From Lineus longissimus (lineage: Eukaryota > Nemertea > Pilidiophora > Heteronemertea > Lineidae): a stretch of DNA of 64,000 bases. A program made the translations under genes and the position numbers. This document shows positions 34,381 to 46,409 of this stretch, in pieces. The stretch covers positions 4,154,001-4,218,000 of the forward strand of contig NC_088317.1 in assembly GCF_910592395.1 (NCBI RefSeq), given 5' to 3'. The notes beneath the pieces are model-generated. The model had not been told where the DNA came from. It did not search any database and saw nothing but the letters and a program-made list of their open reading frames with translations. Each line of letters opens with the position of its first letter. Position 1 is the stretch's first letter.

Positions 34381-35243
34381 ATATTGACACGAGATATCAT
34401 TTTCTTCAGAACTATGCCTCCCTGCTGCCGATGCGACAGGGACCTGACACTGACCAAGTTGTCTTAGTCCGATATGAGAACATTATTAGTATGTTATTGT
34501 GCGCTTCCAGCTACAAATTCTCTGCACAAGCCTTGAACAATGGGGTAGGACTGGTTCAAGGGGGGCAAAGCTAACTCTGACACCGCAGATAAAGTACTGG
34601 GAGACCACCAGTCAGATCCCTTTGTCCTGCCAATAGTCCTCCTTTTAGTGACAAGCAAAGGGAGTGGAACATTAGGTCTCATCGCCCTGCTTTCCACTTT
34701 TACTAGCCTCGATTTTATGCGTCAGTTCGAACCGCCTACGGCGTGGCCCTCGGTTTCCCAGCAACGCTAATTTCATGGGCAAACTGATAATTTATGGGTA
34801 AACTACGAATATTTTACAGTTCGTTTTCACAAATTATCAGTTGGAACAAAAGGATGATTTTACAATACGTTTATATTAATTGTTGGCTGAAATAGTCTAT
34901 TATGGGTAAACTAAAATTAAAAAACATGATAATATTATGAATAAGATTTTATTTACTACACATGATTCTGTACAAAACGTTATCTCTAAGTAAAATACTG
35001 ATAATACTCTATCTGTGTATTCATATACACTGGTTTTACATGACCTCGGAAAAAATTTGTATCAAAATGATGGTATGGAATGAGTTGGAAATGAATTCCA
35101 GGCCGAATTTTACTTTTTATTGAAAAAATTGGTTGATAATGATATCAAAGACCAGCAAAGCTGATGGATGTCTTAAGTACATCAGAGAAGTCTCGAATAC
35201 TTTCCACTAGTCACAGTCTAAGTACATAGTATTGCGATCCGAA
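34381..35243. other. Stretch without a supported gene
   Basis: A/T-rich, with two copies of TATGGGTAAACT (34793, 34901), a word that returns in the right part of the window. No protein or RNA gene is visible. Confidence 0.4.
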
Positions 35244-35658
35244 TTAAGGCAACGTGTTGGGCTTTTCTCGCTGTGTCTTGATCGGCGGGTTTTTTCTGGC
35301 CGCTTCTTCAAGGGCTTTAGCTGTCTCAGAACTTTCTGAAAGAATCGAAAAGATATTTTCAATACATGCAACTTGAATTTAGATTAAACCCTTACCGGTA
35401 ATCCAGCTACGATTACTGTCACGTCACCAAGGTCAATTTCTATGACCTTGCAAAAAGCAATGTACACATATGGCGCAGGCCTTCCAGATTTACTCCAAGT
35501 CACTTTCTTCCGGAAAAAACAACCCAAGTGTAGTCTTATTAGAAAATGGTATTACCTGTTTTGGGTTTAAATTCTCCATAATCTTGGCTTTTCTCAGCAT
35601 TTGCGGCATCTGCTGCGGAAAGTTCTTGCGTGGTCGCTTCTTTTGTTCTGTGTGACAT
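35244..35658 (-). CDS. Small two-exon gene, 64-residue Ala/Lys/Glu-rich protein
   Basis: Exon 1 runs from ATG (35658-35656) to 35556 and ends in a GTAAT donor in phase 1. Exon 2, 35335-35244, follows CTTTCAG and closes in frame at TAA. The protein starts MSHRTKEATTQELSAADAA, is hydrophilic, and ends KTQREKPNTLP. Residues 40-50 (ETAKALEEAARK) look helical. A further acceptor (ATATTTGCAG) 16 bases before the ATG and a donor at about 35752 suggest a 5' UTR exon. I do not recognise the family. The exact phase match supports a real gene, but the intron phase and N-terminus differ from the plus-strand cluster that follows. Confidence 0.55.
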
Positions 35659-36746
35659 TTTGCTCTTTTGTTTACTGCAAATATAGACCAAGAAAAATGA
35701 AAGAAAGTTACACTCTAGATGCAGTGGATCGGCCTCGTGCGTCCGCTTACCAAAGGCTTTGCTCAGGATGACTATATGTAATACCTCGGGAATCTAAATT
35801 GCAAGTAGGAAGAAGTGTGTATTAGAAACTACCCAAAGACCAACTTGAACTTCGTCGTTATCAGCTAAATGAAGAAATGTTTCTGGTAACGGTGTAACAA
35901 ATGCAATCTCCCTGAAACGGAAGTCCTTATACATCAGATTTTAAACTCAGCCAGAGGCACTCATTGGTGACGTTAATCCAGACCGCCCAATCATTTAAGA
36001 GAACGGGAACAATAAGGTGACCTTTTGCCAGGTATCACATTCTCACAAATGAAATGAAACAGCGTGTCTTGTATATCTAGAAACAAGAATTCATAAAGAC
36101 TAGTCTTTATTTATTCTTGCTAGAAACAATAATAGTACAAAACTATCAGATTGACTTGACTACGTCAGTCAAAGAAAAAGTATCTCCACGTTTACGTTCT
36201 CGTATCAAAATCGGAACCTGTCTAATATCTGAATGTGACACGGGAACGGCATAGGCTACCAATCGAAAACAGAATTGCGCTTAATCCAAGACGATTCATT
36301 GAAACCAGTTTCGAGTTTTTTACACCATGGAATTTGAAATACTAAACTCTCTTTGATCAGTGGTATTATGGACTATTTTTAGCATCACCGATAACCCTAC
36401 TGAAAGACACGACACAACAACCATTTAGGACACAATACATACTTATAAACGCATACTCATAAAGTCATTCTGAAGATGTATTATTTAGTGGACAAGATAA
36501 ATCACTTATGCCATCGATTATGCCGGTAAAAGCTGGCGCCCTGTCCGCAACCAATCAGGAGGCTACAGCGAGCTGTGAACACCAACAGCGTCCCCAGGAT
36601 CGAAACCATTCTGTAAGACAGGTTGACAATGTCAGTTTGCACAGGATAGGTAGGGCCTATTCTGTGCGCGCTATATTGGGCCTAGACACCGGGACTGTAA
36701 CTGATGAAGGTTGGGGAAGTCCGCGATGAGGCAATGATTTGGTGAG

Positions 36747-36754
36747 TATAAAAG
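36747..36754 (+). promoter_or_regulatory. TATA box of the glycine-zipper gene
   Basis: TATAAAAG lies 103 bases before the ATG at 36850. The expected start site about 30 bases on (TTTCGCAACCACATTT) leaves a 5' UTR of about 70 bases. Confidence 0.65.
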
Positions 36755-36849
36755 GAACATCTTCTAGGCTTTCGCAACCACATTTCAGCTGCTAGACAAT
36801 TTACCTCGGAGAGGATACGCCTACTGCTAAGAAATTAATAAACGTCAAA

Positions 36850-37347
36850 ATGCCAAACAATTCGAGCAATGTTTCCGGAAACGAAGTTTGTAAGGTAAGT
36901 TGATATATACTTCGTGTCCAATGCAATTTGCCTGGATTGTCAATGTGGTTGAATGATGATCGGAGTTTCGGGCCTTTAGAGAATCCACCCAATTTGATGT
37001 AAAGTATATGCCTATCATTGTCAAATCAGCAATTCACAAACAGTAAACTACGCGTATTGTTGTCGTGATGTGGCATTGAATCTTAGAATCTTAGGCTGAT
37101 ACAAGAGGGTCGGCCACTCTCTACGAAACCTTACGTTTAGGAGATAAGGATTTGTTAGGGATTCTATATGTGCTCTTTTTAAAATCTTTTCCAGAGAGTT
37201 GCCATAGCCGGGGGAGTCCTTGCTCCGACTGGTATTGGAGCTGCTGTTGGAACACTCGGTGGACCGCCTGGAATAATCCTAGGCTTAATAATTGGAGGCT
37301 GTGTAACTGTAGTTTGGACAACCGTAGCCTATTGTCGAAAGAAGTAA
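36850..37347 (+). CDS. NEV-cluster member 1: small glycine-zipper membrane protein, 65 residues
   Basis: Exons 36850-36894 and 37195-37347, phase-0 intron, donor GTAAGT, acceptor TTTTCCAG. Exon 1 encodes MPNNSSNVSGNEVCK, which carries the cluster signature. Exon 2 encodes a strongly hydrophobic, Gly-rich stretch (AGGVLAPTGIGAAVGTLGG, then GIILGLIIGGCVTVVWTTVA) that could span a membrane once or twice. It ends YCRKK. GxxxG-type spacing of glycines is typical of helices that pack in membranes. A TATA box is 103 bp upstream. No family is recognised. Its Gly-rich hydrophobic nature recalls interferon-induced ISG12-like proteins, but no diagnostic motif is present. Confidence 0.7.
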
Positions 37348-38990
37348 CTGCTGGCCAGAGTTTCGTCTAGCTAGCTGTGGTTGTTCAAGAACAGACTGAT
37401 GCGAATGGATCCCTGTAGTACAATGTTGTTGCAAGAAGAACTAGTGCAGTCACGAAAGTACAATTACAAATTAACATAACAACAGAACAATGTTTTCTAA
37501 ACATGTACATGTAATATATACTGCCAATTCGATTTTGTCTCATAGCTGTCTTGGTGAACTTTGAATGGCAGACAACCAGAGCGTTTGGACTTCGAAAGGG
37601 GACCAATTGTTCGCACCAGCCAGCACAGATTATATCATATATTCTTGTAGTGGGATTTATCTGTACTTGACAAAGGGTGGCATGGTGCCGAGTTTATCGT
37701 AACACCCTCGGTCAGTGTTATCGCAGATTGTTGATTGTCACTGTAGTTTTGTCGATTGCATTTTTTTGGCATCGTACCGTCCAGGATTATGCATTATCAC
37801 TCCCGTGGCCAAAATGGCATGGTTGTGATTATTCCATGACAAGTGATATAGCTTATTCTGCAGCCCGTTTTGCTGAAAACCCCCAAATGATATGTAATAA
37901 ATGTAATAAATGTAATAAATTGACGTAGTAAATAAAATGTTTTGTTATTAGTTTCATATGGCTTTCATCAGCCAATTTGGTGGCATATAAAACCAAATAT
38001 GATACGTTGTATGCATGATAACTGCAGTACGGCATTGTGTATATCTGTCTTCACAACGACAATAAACTATTTTTCCGAGGTCAATGATGGGCCAATGACT
38101 TGCTTTCAAATCAAATGCATTGTGTATAACTGCATTTCTATTTACTCCTGACCCACCATTGAATACGACCGGAGTACATACCCCTTTAAACTATTCACTG
38201 AAGGAAGAGCTTTTATTCCATTATCAAAATTCGTCGAGATGCGACCACCAATCGTTGTTCAGAATCAGCAGCATCAATTTGGCATTCAGGCATACACATT
38301 CAAGATTTTCATGGAGACACTGACTAATATTGTTTACTTGAGAGAGAAAAACCGTGTTGGATGTCACTGCATCATGATGACACCACTGAGATGGTCGCGT
38401 AAGTTGACAAAAGTCGCTGGTTGATGTTATAGTTCTTCTTAACAGTCGGTCGCAGTCCATTGAGTTGCTTCACAAAAGTAACTGTAGTGTTACTTCTACA
38501 GAAAGGATTGACCCAATTTTACGGGTAGTACATTCCACACGAAAGAATTCGCATGCCTATTGAAAGCCAATGATAAGCAAGTCCGAAGTGCAGTGGGTAA
38601 CGTAAAACACTTTTCACAATGAATACTTTCAAGTTTTATCATTAGCCTATTCGGCCTGAGCCAGTGCCTGGTTCCACCAAAGTAATTCGCCCAAACCCAC
38701 CACATCACTACTGATGAAGAGATTGGAGAAATGCGTTAAGTACGACCAGGCGGCGCTGACATCCAGTCTTAAAAACCTCTGCCCCAGTTTCCTACTTGCT
38801 GTTTCTGCGCGCAACACGCCGCCCAAGCAGCTGTAAGATTGAATTGGGACATAGCACTGCACTAGTTACAGTTCAGAGTTAAGTCTAAATTGTCGTGGAC
38901 GTAATATTTTGTCTAAATTTGCGGACATAATATTTAGAGGACCCTGGACTGGATTCCCGACTTCTACTAGAAAATTTGAAAACCAAGAAA
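37348..38990. other. Stretch between cluster genes 1 and 2
   Basis: No supported gene. About 37940-38160 holds CATTGTGTATA and ACTGCATTTCTATT words that return near 51910 and, inverted, near 59235. This is a dispersed repeat associated with this cluster. Confidence 0.4.
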
Positions 38991-40347
38991 ATGCCATACT
39001 ACAACAAGGGCAACAGCGGACCATCCGTTCCGGTTGATGAAGTTAAACGAAGGGTAGGTGCCATTATATTAATTCTATTCCACATTCTGCAAACTAACAA
39101 ACTATATTCAGTCGCCACAGACCCGCAATAATCTCAAATCCACCTCTCTCGCCTGGTACGCCGGCCGAGATCTCGGTTGACAACGAGAGTTATGTCAGAA
39201 GACCAGACAAATCCAGTGAGGCAAATCCATCCCCAGGGTTGCGCAATATTGCTGCCATGACACCCCGGCCGAAGGCATTATGTTATCATGATAATACAGT
39301 GATCTGAACTTGACCTTATTGGATGTCAAAAAGTGGTGAAGAACGTTTCCAAGATTAAAATGTGTCACAAAACTTTCATACTTGCCAATTTTGCCTCAAA
39401 ATCCTGGCTTAAAAGTAAATTCGGCCTTGATTTGCCTTTAAATGAGCTGCCATGGTGGCACAACCCTGAGAGACCCTGCCGCTTTTGACTCACGAAAACA
39501 GCAATCTATACTTGTACATTTATCACGCCAAAAAATATCTTCTCAGCTTATTTTTTATCTACCAGTAAGAACTAGTGCCTGGCAAATGTTGTCCCTATAA
39601 CGTTGGCGTTAACTTATTAAACTTAGCGTTATTTCTTTCAGTTAAGTCCTAAGACTATACATCAAGATATGATAGGGGTCTTTCTTATCTCACAGTATAA
39701 TATTTATTAGTATTCAAACACGGCCAAGTCCCCAGTCCCCTGTGGTCGATCATCACAAGACCAACACCTAGCCCCTGCCTATAGTCCGTCCCCCTTTAAG
39801 TCAAGCGTTAATAGGTTTCACTATCAAGCACAGCGTGTGCTTTTTTCATTCGGAGTGAGTATCCAAACAACCTCTTTAGAAACCTTTGACTTAAAGATGG
39901 GCTCTAGCCAGATGCTTACGAAACGATTCACTTTAACATCACTGAAGGATTTCTCAATAACTTTTGCAGGAAAACGTGCGAAGCGAACTGAAGCACTGGG
40001 TGGCCTTAATAAGGCGCAATCACGAAAATCGTAAGGATACTTCAAGCGGAATCGACAGCTTCAAGCGCAAAGTCCCTGATATCTGGATTGATATGAAAGC
40101 CTTGGCAAGGGGATGCAGCAGCGATGCCGTCGTCCATGAAAATCGGATCAGATTTTCTGACAAGGAGAAGCTCGCGGAGTTTCTCGGTGATGATCTCAAA
40201 CGCCGAGATGGTGAGAAACACGTGGTGATCGTGAACAAAGCCAAACCCTTCACTATTGATTACGACGGAGTCATATTGTTCACTATTGAGCATTATTATG
40301 AATATGACTACGATAGCACAGACGGTCATGCAGCACGATGTAAATAA
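38991..40347 (+). CDS. NEV-cluster member 2: 146-residue protein with a 125-residue second-exon domain
   Basis: Exons 38991-39053 and 39970-40347, phase-0 intron (AGG|GTAGGT, TTTTGCAG). Exon 1 encodes MPYYNKGNSGPSVPVDEVKRR. Exon 2 (378 bases) encodes a charged, mixed-structure domain: an amphipathic helix (VRSELKHWVALIRRNHENR), a strand-rich part (PDIWIDMKALARG, HVVIVNKAKPFTIDYDGVI) and an acidic/Tyr tail (EHYYEYDYDSTDG), ending ARCK. It has no signal peptide or membrane segment, so a cytosolic or nuclear protein is likely. The orphan exon at 43111 has the same length, phase and relative layout and is probably its diverged paralogue. Confidence 0.65.
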
Positions 40348-43110
40348 GTGACACAAAAACACCCACAGATGCCTCTACTATTTCGTAGTACATCAGTACG
40401 GTACTATTCAAGCCTGCACTCGGAATATTGCTATCACTTACAGTCAAACTTGAATCTTCCTTGAGGGAAACTAGTGTATTGCTATCACGTGATCTAACCG
40501 GAACCTTTAAAAAAAGTCAATTAGGCAGGATACGTGTTAGGTCAGATTCAATTACACAAACTCACCGATAGCACAAGAGGAATGTACATTCATTGCTCCC
40601 TGGGGATCATCAATTTGACCCCCAATATAGTCATTCTTTCATTGTGCATGACAATTGGACCAGTGAGCTCTGCCTAATCGCCGGCTCTCGACAAGTAAAT
40701 GTACAATTGAAATGCATTGGTTAGTACATGTATACTGTGTAGCTCATACATGATTCATATTGGATATTCACTTCATGTTACAGATTCTGAAGTCTACAGG
40801 TTTTAGTTTCATTGCTAACTACAGAATAATGTAAGCTTACCTTTCTTAAACTTATGGGTAAACATTTTTGTTCGTTGACATTGCTAGATAATTGGTAAAA
40901 TGAATCTTTGAAATCCAAGACACAAACAAGGATTTCGTTCTGTCATTCCTTTCCTGATTTATTTTACTTTAAGAAGTATATCCTAGAAAAGACTTGAGAT
41001 GTCGCATTCATCAAAACATCACAAAATGTGGAGTGCTATTTATGGGTAAACTACTCTTTTTGTCATTTCGTGTGCATTCTGGTTCCTCAGTGTAGTTTTA
41101 AAGTGAAAAGCAGAGTTGTTGAATAAATTTGCAAATAGTAGAGTATACGAAGAGTTAGCACTTTTTATCACCCCCCCCCCCCTGAACAATTCATCGTGAG
41201 TATAGCCTTCTGAGGAGATGTTTTTGACCCAGATTTAACTGGTCCCCGGCCTTATAAAACGTGGTAGATTCATCAAAATGTTGGAACCAGTAATAAGGTT
41301 GGGATGTCCTAACAAAAGGCGTCATGTATGTCTACTTTGTTTTGACATGGGTTGGCCACAGGATCCTGGACCCGCTGATCGTTTACTGTACAAAGGCGGT
41401 CATTTTATAATCGCCCATCCTCCAAAACGATTTGATTAGAGAAAATCTACAGCTAAGACCTCGCTGCGCAAGGCTGTATTATCACGAACACCTGTCCAGC
41501 AAAGGTACTAACCTAAGATTAACTGTTTGTCATGCCCTGCTTTTGTTAATTGGGTGTTGAGCCAGTCTTGTTGTTCAATAAGTTGCTTTTTCTCAACTTC
41601 GCGGGAGAATTATCTTCATCCCGCGGCGAATAGGCGGGAAAATGACGGAGAAAGTTGAAGGAATAATAGAAGCGCCGGCAATCAATAAACTTAGATTGCT
41701 GATTGTGAATATGTCCTCTGTAATAAATTCGTGGTCATGGTCTGCAGTAAGGTGATGAATATCAAAATCGAGCCATTATTGTGCATTTCAATACATGTTG
41801 ACAGTGAAAGATTAAATCCGGCCGCCTCTATTGATGACTATAGACCGTAGAATATTCCATTGTCGACTTTCATCAACATAGCGGGTCATCTATTAAATAT
41901 CATGAAAAAGTATTTCACATGATAGACTGACGTCAGTCTTTTATTAGGTTTGTATATTATTCTCCTACGATTTTAGTTGTATCACCTCGTTTCTAAGTGA
42001 GATAGGTGCGTAGATGACGCAATCTAAACCTCAGAGAGTCTACTTGGGGACGATGGACCTCGTCCCCCGAATCCGAACTGTACAAACTGAAGTACACACT
42101 ATGCAAGCATTCGAGATGGGCCACTCCGGTTGGTCGAATTGGCGCATTGGAGTCCGAGTTAAGTGTACTTGATTGGCTGACTGTTTATGGATGAAATTAT
42201 AATAAATTATTGTTATTGAAATTAGTCATATGTGGTGACACTGGGGTTTATCGGATTAAAAATAGTTTTTATGTTGAGGGGAAGTCAGATGGGGATTTTT
42301 CTCGAAACATTTCTGGGTAATGATTGATATTGGTCTAAAATTGGAATAAAGACGTCACTCCAGGGTGGAATAAAAGGATCAAATCTCAAAGGAAGTTACC
42401 ATTTACCACTAGAAAACCTGAACGAATAGAGGTGAAATCTAATACCTATAGCGACAGTATGAACCGTGACTATTCTTATGCTGGAGCCTTTGCTGGGAAC
42501 ACAACTGGTGATGAGATAACAGAGCGAGATTTGGTAACTACAGTTTATTTTTTTGAGCGCCATGCAGATGCCATGTGAATAATGCTTGTGTAGCAGTCGC
42601 AAATGTCCCTCTCCCCGGAAAAAGTGTCCGGCCCAATATCATCGACGACGGATCATGGTATGCCCATCTGATTTGATACCTGAGAGATCTTAGTGCACAA
42701 AATAACAGTCCTTGTTCCCCTGACATTCTGTTCTAGAACATTTCAAGCTTTTACACCGGCGATGAACAAGTTAAAAGCAAGGAAAATCGATCACACACAT
42801 TAAGGAATGACCTTACAGTTGGCTCCCAGTCTCATGTAGTATTTTTTAAATCATTTTTTGCGTTAATACGTGTTTTGCCCGATTTCTCACGCAAAAACCA
42901 ATCTGCAATTATGTTGTTCTTACGGCAAATTAGCGATCGAAATCTGTTGCTCAAATTTTTTTACTACTAAATTTATTGTTGATTAAATTCGTTTTGGGAT
43001 AGCAATTTTTCTTCTCAAGCATCCAGGATTAGAAAGGTATGACTTCGAAACGTAATTTTACTTTATGTTTTAGTAATCACGGTTTCATATAACAACATTT
43101 TACATTTCAG
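40348..43110. other. Stretch without a supported gene
   Basis: A/T-rich, with a C10 tract at about 41171 and TATGGGTAAAC words at 40853 and 41041. Near 42751 the bases ACCGGCGATGAACAAGTT + AAAAGCAAGG resemble the end of the member 2 first exon (CCGGTTGATGAAGTTAAACG), but the donor is missing and a stop lies upstream. This may be a decayed first exon. Confidence 0.35.
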
Positions 43111-43488
43111 AAAAAGCGTGTGGTCAGAATCATCGCAGATATGGTAGAAAAGGTGTTTGAAAATATGAGGCAGCACAGCAGCAGTTCATCTAGTTCATTT
43201 CACCTTGATGTAGATTCCGAAGAATTCAGGGTCATTCTGCGTCACGCGAATGAGGCTAGAGCTATCAAGTTCGTCTCCGGACAAATGACGGAGCTGAACT
43301 TTCCGTCAATGAGCTCGTTCTGTACGTTTCTTGATTCTATCGCGAATGGTCGGTGGACCGGTGGAGGCGGTGGCGGATATTCTGGCCCAATGATTGAAAT
43401 AAGCCAATATCACCCGTTCAAGATTTGTCATAATTCTTACCCAGTTAATAGTTCAACAGAGGTAACTTATCATTTTACAAAAGGTTAG
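43111..43488 (+). CDS. Orphan second exon of the NEV cluster, 125 residues
   Basis: After the acceptor TTTACATTTCAG an open frame in phase 0 runs to TAG. Its length, 378 bases, equals that of the second exon of member 2. It begins KKRVVRIIADMVEKVFENM (helical), then a Ser run, then SEEFRVILRHANEARAI, LNFPSMSSFCTFLDSI and a Gly-rich stretch, and ends YHFTKG. No intact first exon with the cluster signature was found between 40348 and 43110. It may therefore be spliced to the phase-0 donor at 39053 or have lost its first exon. An internal ATG at 43120 could also start translation. Confidence 0.5.
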   Translation, partial: KKRVVRIIADMVEKVFENMRQHSSSSSSSFHLDVDSEEFRVILRHANEARAIKFVSGQMTELNFPSMSSFCTFLDSIANGRWTGGGGGGYSGPMIEISQYHPFKICHNSYPVNSSTEVTYHFTKG

Positions 43489-45828
43489 TAAACACTAAGC
43501 CGGAGAACAGAACGTTTGAAATCGGCGGCACTGACGTTTATCATTGACGTCCAAAGAGAGACTGCTTTTTGTCAATTGCTAAAAGAATTTCACGGCATAA
43601 ACTCTATTTAATTCATTTTGATAATGTCAGTTGAGTCTAGGCCTGAACGCCTCCCACCCCCCCCCCCCCGCCATACACAAGTATGGAACGCATTTGATCC
43701 CTAAAATCCTGATTGCATGTGTTATCAACGCTGTGCCTGGTATATTATTGGTAACAGTTAATTTCATTTTGAAAGAACTCAAATATGAGAGTGTTGGGGT
43801 AAAGACAAGAAGCCATACGACTGACCTTATTGAAGTGAAATGATAGTATTTTGTAAACTACAGCATACAACTTCGAATTGAAAGACAGGGGCCAATTGTA
43901 TACCCTAGTTTCACCGATATAAGACCGGTTGACTTGCCACGAAATCGAAACTAGGGCCAAGCCAGAACACGAAGTTATGACCACCGGGAAACTTGGTGTA
44001 ATCAACCTACTGTCTATCCAAATTCAACACGCTGAATAGCATCGGAAGACCATGTGTATACTACTTAGCTTGACTGAATTGAATATTCAGCACCGGTTTT
44101 AGATCGATGAATCTAGAGTATGTTAGGAATACATTTATAGGGAGAATATGTACACTTGAGTATGTTCAAGTTCGAAAAACGATGTCTTAGAATTGATTCC
44201 ACTTTACATCGAATTGCAATGATTTTGTGGTTTTCTGCTGTGTATTCATTTTCTGCTGTGTATTCATTTCATGATGTGTATATTCTATTTTTCTTAAATG
44301 TTAGTTGTGTGTGTCATGTAAATGTATGTATGTCATTAGAATATCAGCAATTAAAATACACTTCTGGTGTTTATTCGACACATTTAATTTGTTCCTTCAC
44401 TGTTTCAATATTCAAACTATGCCAACGAGGTGCTGTCGTTCATTGTTTACTGAGAACGACGACATTTCACCTCTGAGAATAATTGCAAACAACGATTTGA
44501 CGTTGCGTAGGCCTACTTGTAATGTCATGTCGCATTTAGAAAGATGTTCCTCCAACGTTTTAGATAACTTGGCCCTCCTCTACACGTGCCCCCCCCCCCC
44601 CCCCACACACACACATCCCATCGAATTACTCTGAAGCTGATGGACCGAAATACGAGAACCTAGAGATGGAAAACAGCAGGATTCTTATACCTGACATGCT
44701 GAAGAACATATAAGCTTATAGCATAAATCAATATCAGTCTAGGAAGGTGTACACGTATGTTGAAAATAGGGAATCCGAAACCACCATGTGGACGCCCATC
44801 CCATTATTCGACTTGGTTATCAGAAGGTCGAATAATGAGATAGACGTTCACGTTGAAGTTTCGAGGTGTTGCGAAAACTCTCTTATCGATCGCGCACAAG
44901 AAGTCCATGCATAGTGTGCAGTGGAGCATCATGACGGGAGAAACGAGGAGTCACTTCTTGGCATTTACTAACAAAGCGGCATATGTAACAGTAAACAGTG
45001 TCTCCATTTTTCTGTGTTTCCATCAATGTTATATGGGCCACTGGAAGACAGATCAACAGATTTCTCTTTGCGCCCAGCAGTATCAATAAATGTTGTGCTG
45101 AAAACACTGATTTAATGGGGACTATTCTGGCAAATGATTTACACACAAAAATACGAGCTGTGTGGTTTTTTCATGTCGTAGGTCACATAAAGGTTGAATT
45201 ATATTCTGAATTTCTTTTCAAAAAAAAAACGTGTTGGGCAGTGTTTAATAAAAAGATAATTAGACGAGTAAATAAGCTAATGGAAGAATTCTAGCAATGA
45301 AAGGACATTTCTTGAAATTTGGTGAAAGATCATGGCAGGTGAGAAACACAAGCCTGAAGTTTGCGCAACTTCGCCTATCGATTTCTGTGGTTTTCTATCA
45401 CTGGTATTCCCCGTACGGAAATATAGCATCACAATATCGACCGTCGTGAACGAAAACAGCCTTTTCCTTGCACACAGGTTCATATTTATAGGTCGATTGC
45501 TTGAACCAAGCGGCTGGTGCAGTGTGTACAACATTTTGCTCAGTTATCATGTCAAGTTAGGCCTGAACACAAACACAACAAGTAGTCCTAGCAAACCAAA
45601 GTCCAACCAAAGCCTAGTGCGTTTGGCTTTTGGCCATTTTTGGAGTTGTAAGTGGTAAATTGACGCCAGAACCGCTACAGAAACCGCAACCAGCTGGCCA
45701 TTTAATTTCACTACCACATGATGATGACATAGTGTCTTTACTAGTACACTACGTGCTGGGACCCGATTGGCTAGAATATATTCTAATTTTGCTGCCCAAT
45801 AAAACCGAAATCCTCTGTCTGTTGCAAC

Positions 45829-45836
45829 ATAAAAGT
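45829..45836 (+). promoter_or_regulatory. TATA-like element of member 3a
   Basis: ATAAAAGT lies about 100 bases before the ATG at 45929, the same spacing as in other cluster genes. CCCAAT lies 35 bases further up. The identical element precedes the unit B copy. Confidence 0.45.
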
Positions 45837-45928
45837 GGCTTAATTCTTCCCTAGAAGATATCGAATTTTCCCAAGAAGAGACTTTATATTCGCGTTGAAA
45901 TTCTATTTAGTTTGATTAATTTTAAACC

Positions 45929-46409
45929 ATGTCCGGCAATACACAGCAAAACAGAAGCAGTAACACTACTGGGAACAACATTCCTAGACGGGATCGAGAG
46001 CAGGTATTTTGATGTTATCGAAATCTACCATCATTTGAAAGCAGATTTTGACCATTTCCGTCCAGTGTCTCCGTCGTACAGTCCTCCATCAAAGGGAACG
46101 CGGCAGCAGACGATAGCTTCCTTGAAATCTCTTTGTAATGTTTACTTGCAGAACTTATTTGAAGTACTTCTGAATGTTTTTAAACCTGATTGTTTTCTTC
46201 ATTTGTAATTTCAGACTTTCAGCAGCCCGCAGGCCCAAGCCAGGCATTACTACTGGGTTCGTCATAATCAAAACCCCAACACTTCTGGAAGTGGCCAGAG
46301 GTCTACTGGCGGCGGAGGAGGCCCGATAAGCTATCGTGGACAAGGATACAATGGCAACACTGGAGGAGGTCAGAGCAGTGCTAATGAATCTTCGTGTGAA
46401 ATATCGTGA
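45929..46409 (+). CDS. NEV-cluster member 3a: 89-residue Gly/Asn/Gln-rich protein with CaaX box CEIS
   Basis: Exons 45929-46003 and 46215-46409, phase-0 intron (CAG|GTATTT, TAATTTCAG). Exon 1 encodes MSGNTQQNRSSNTTGNNIPR followed by RDREQ, a diverged form of the cluster signature. Exon 2 encodes FSSPQAQARHYYWVRHNQNP, then a low-complexity Gly/Ser/Asn/Gln stretch with RSTGGGGG and SYRGQGYNGNTGGG, and ends SSCEIS. The last four residues form a CaaX box whose final Ser favours farnesyltransferase. From known rules one would expect a lipid-anchored, mostly disordered cytosolic protein. Confidence 0.7.

Noticed and set aside
36508-36729. A 73-codon open frame starting MPSIMPVKAGALSATNQEA just before the TATA box of member 1.
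   Set aside because: It ends 18 bases before the TATA box, lacks the NEV pattern and has no partner exon with matching phase that I could justify.
45332-45658. A 108-codon open frame in unit A of the 2.94-kb duplication.
   Set aside because: It is preserved in unit B only because the duplication is recent; an early stop in B shortens it to 75 codons, so it is not under constraint.
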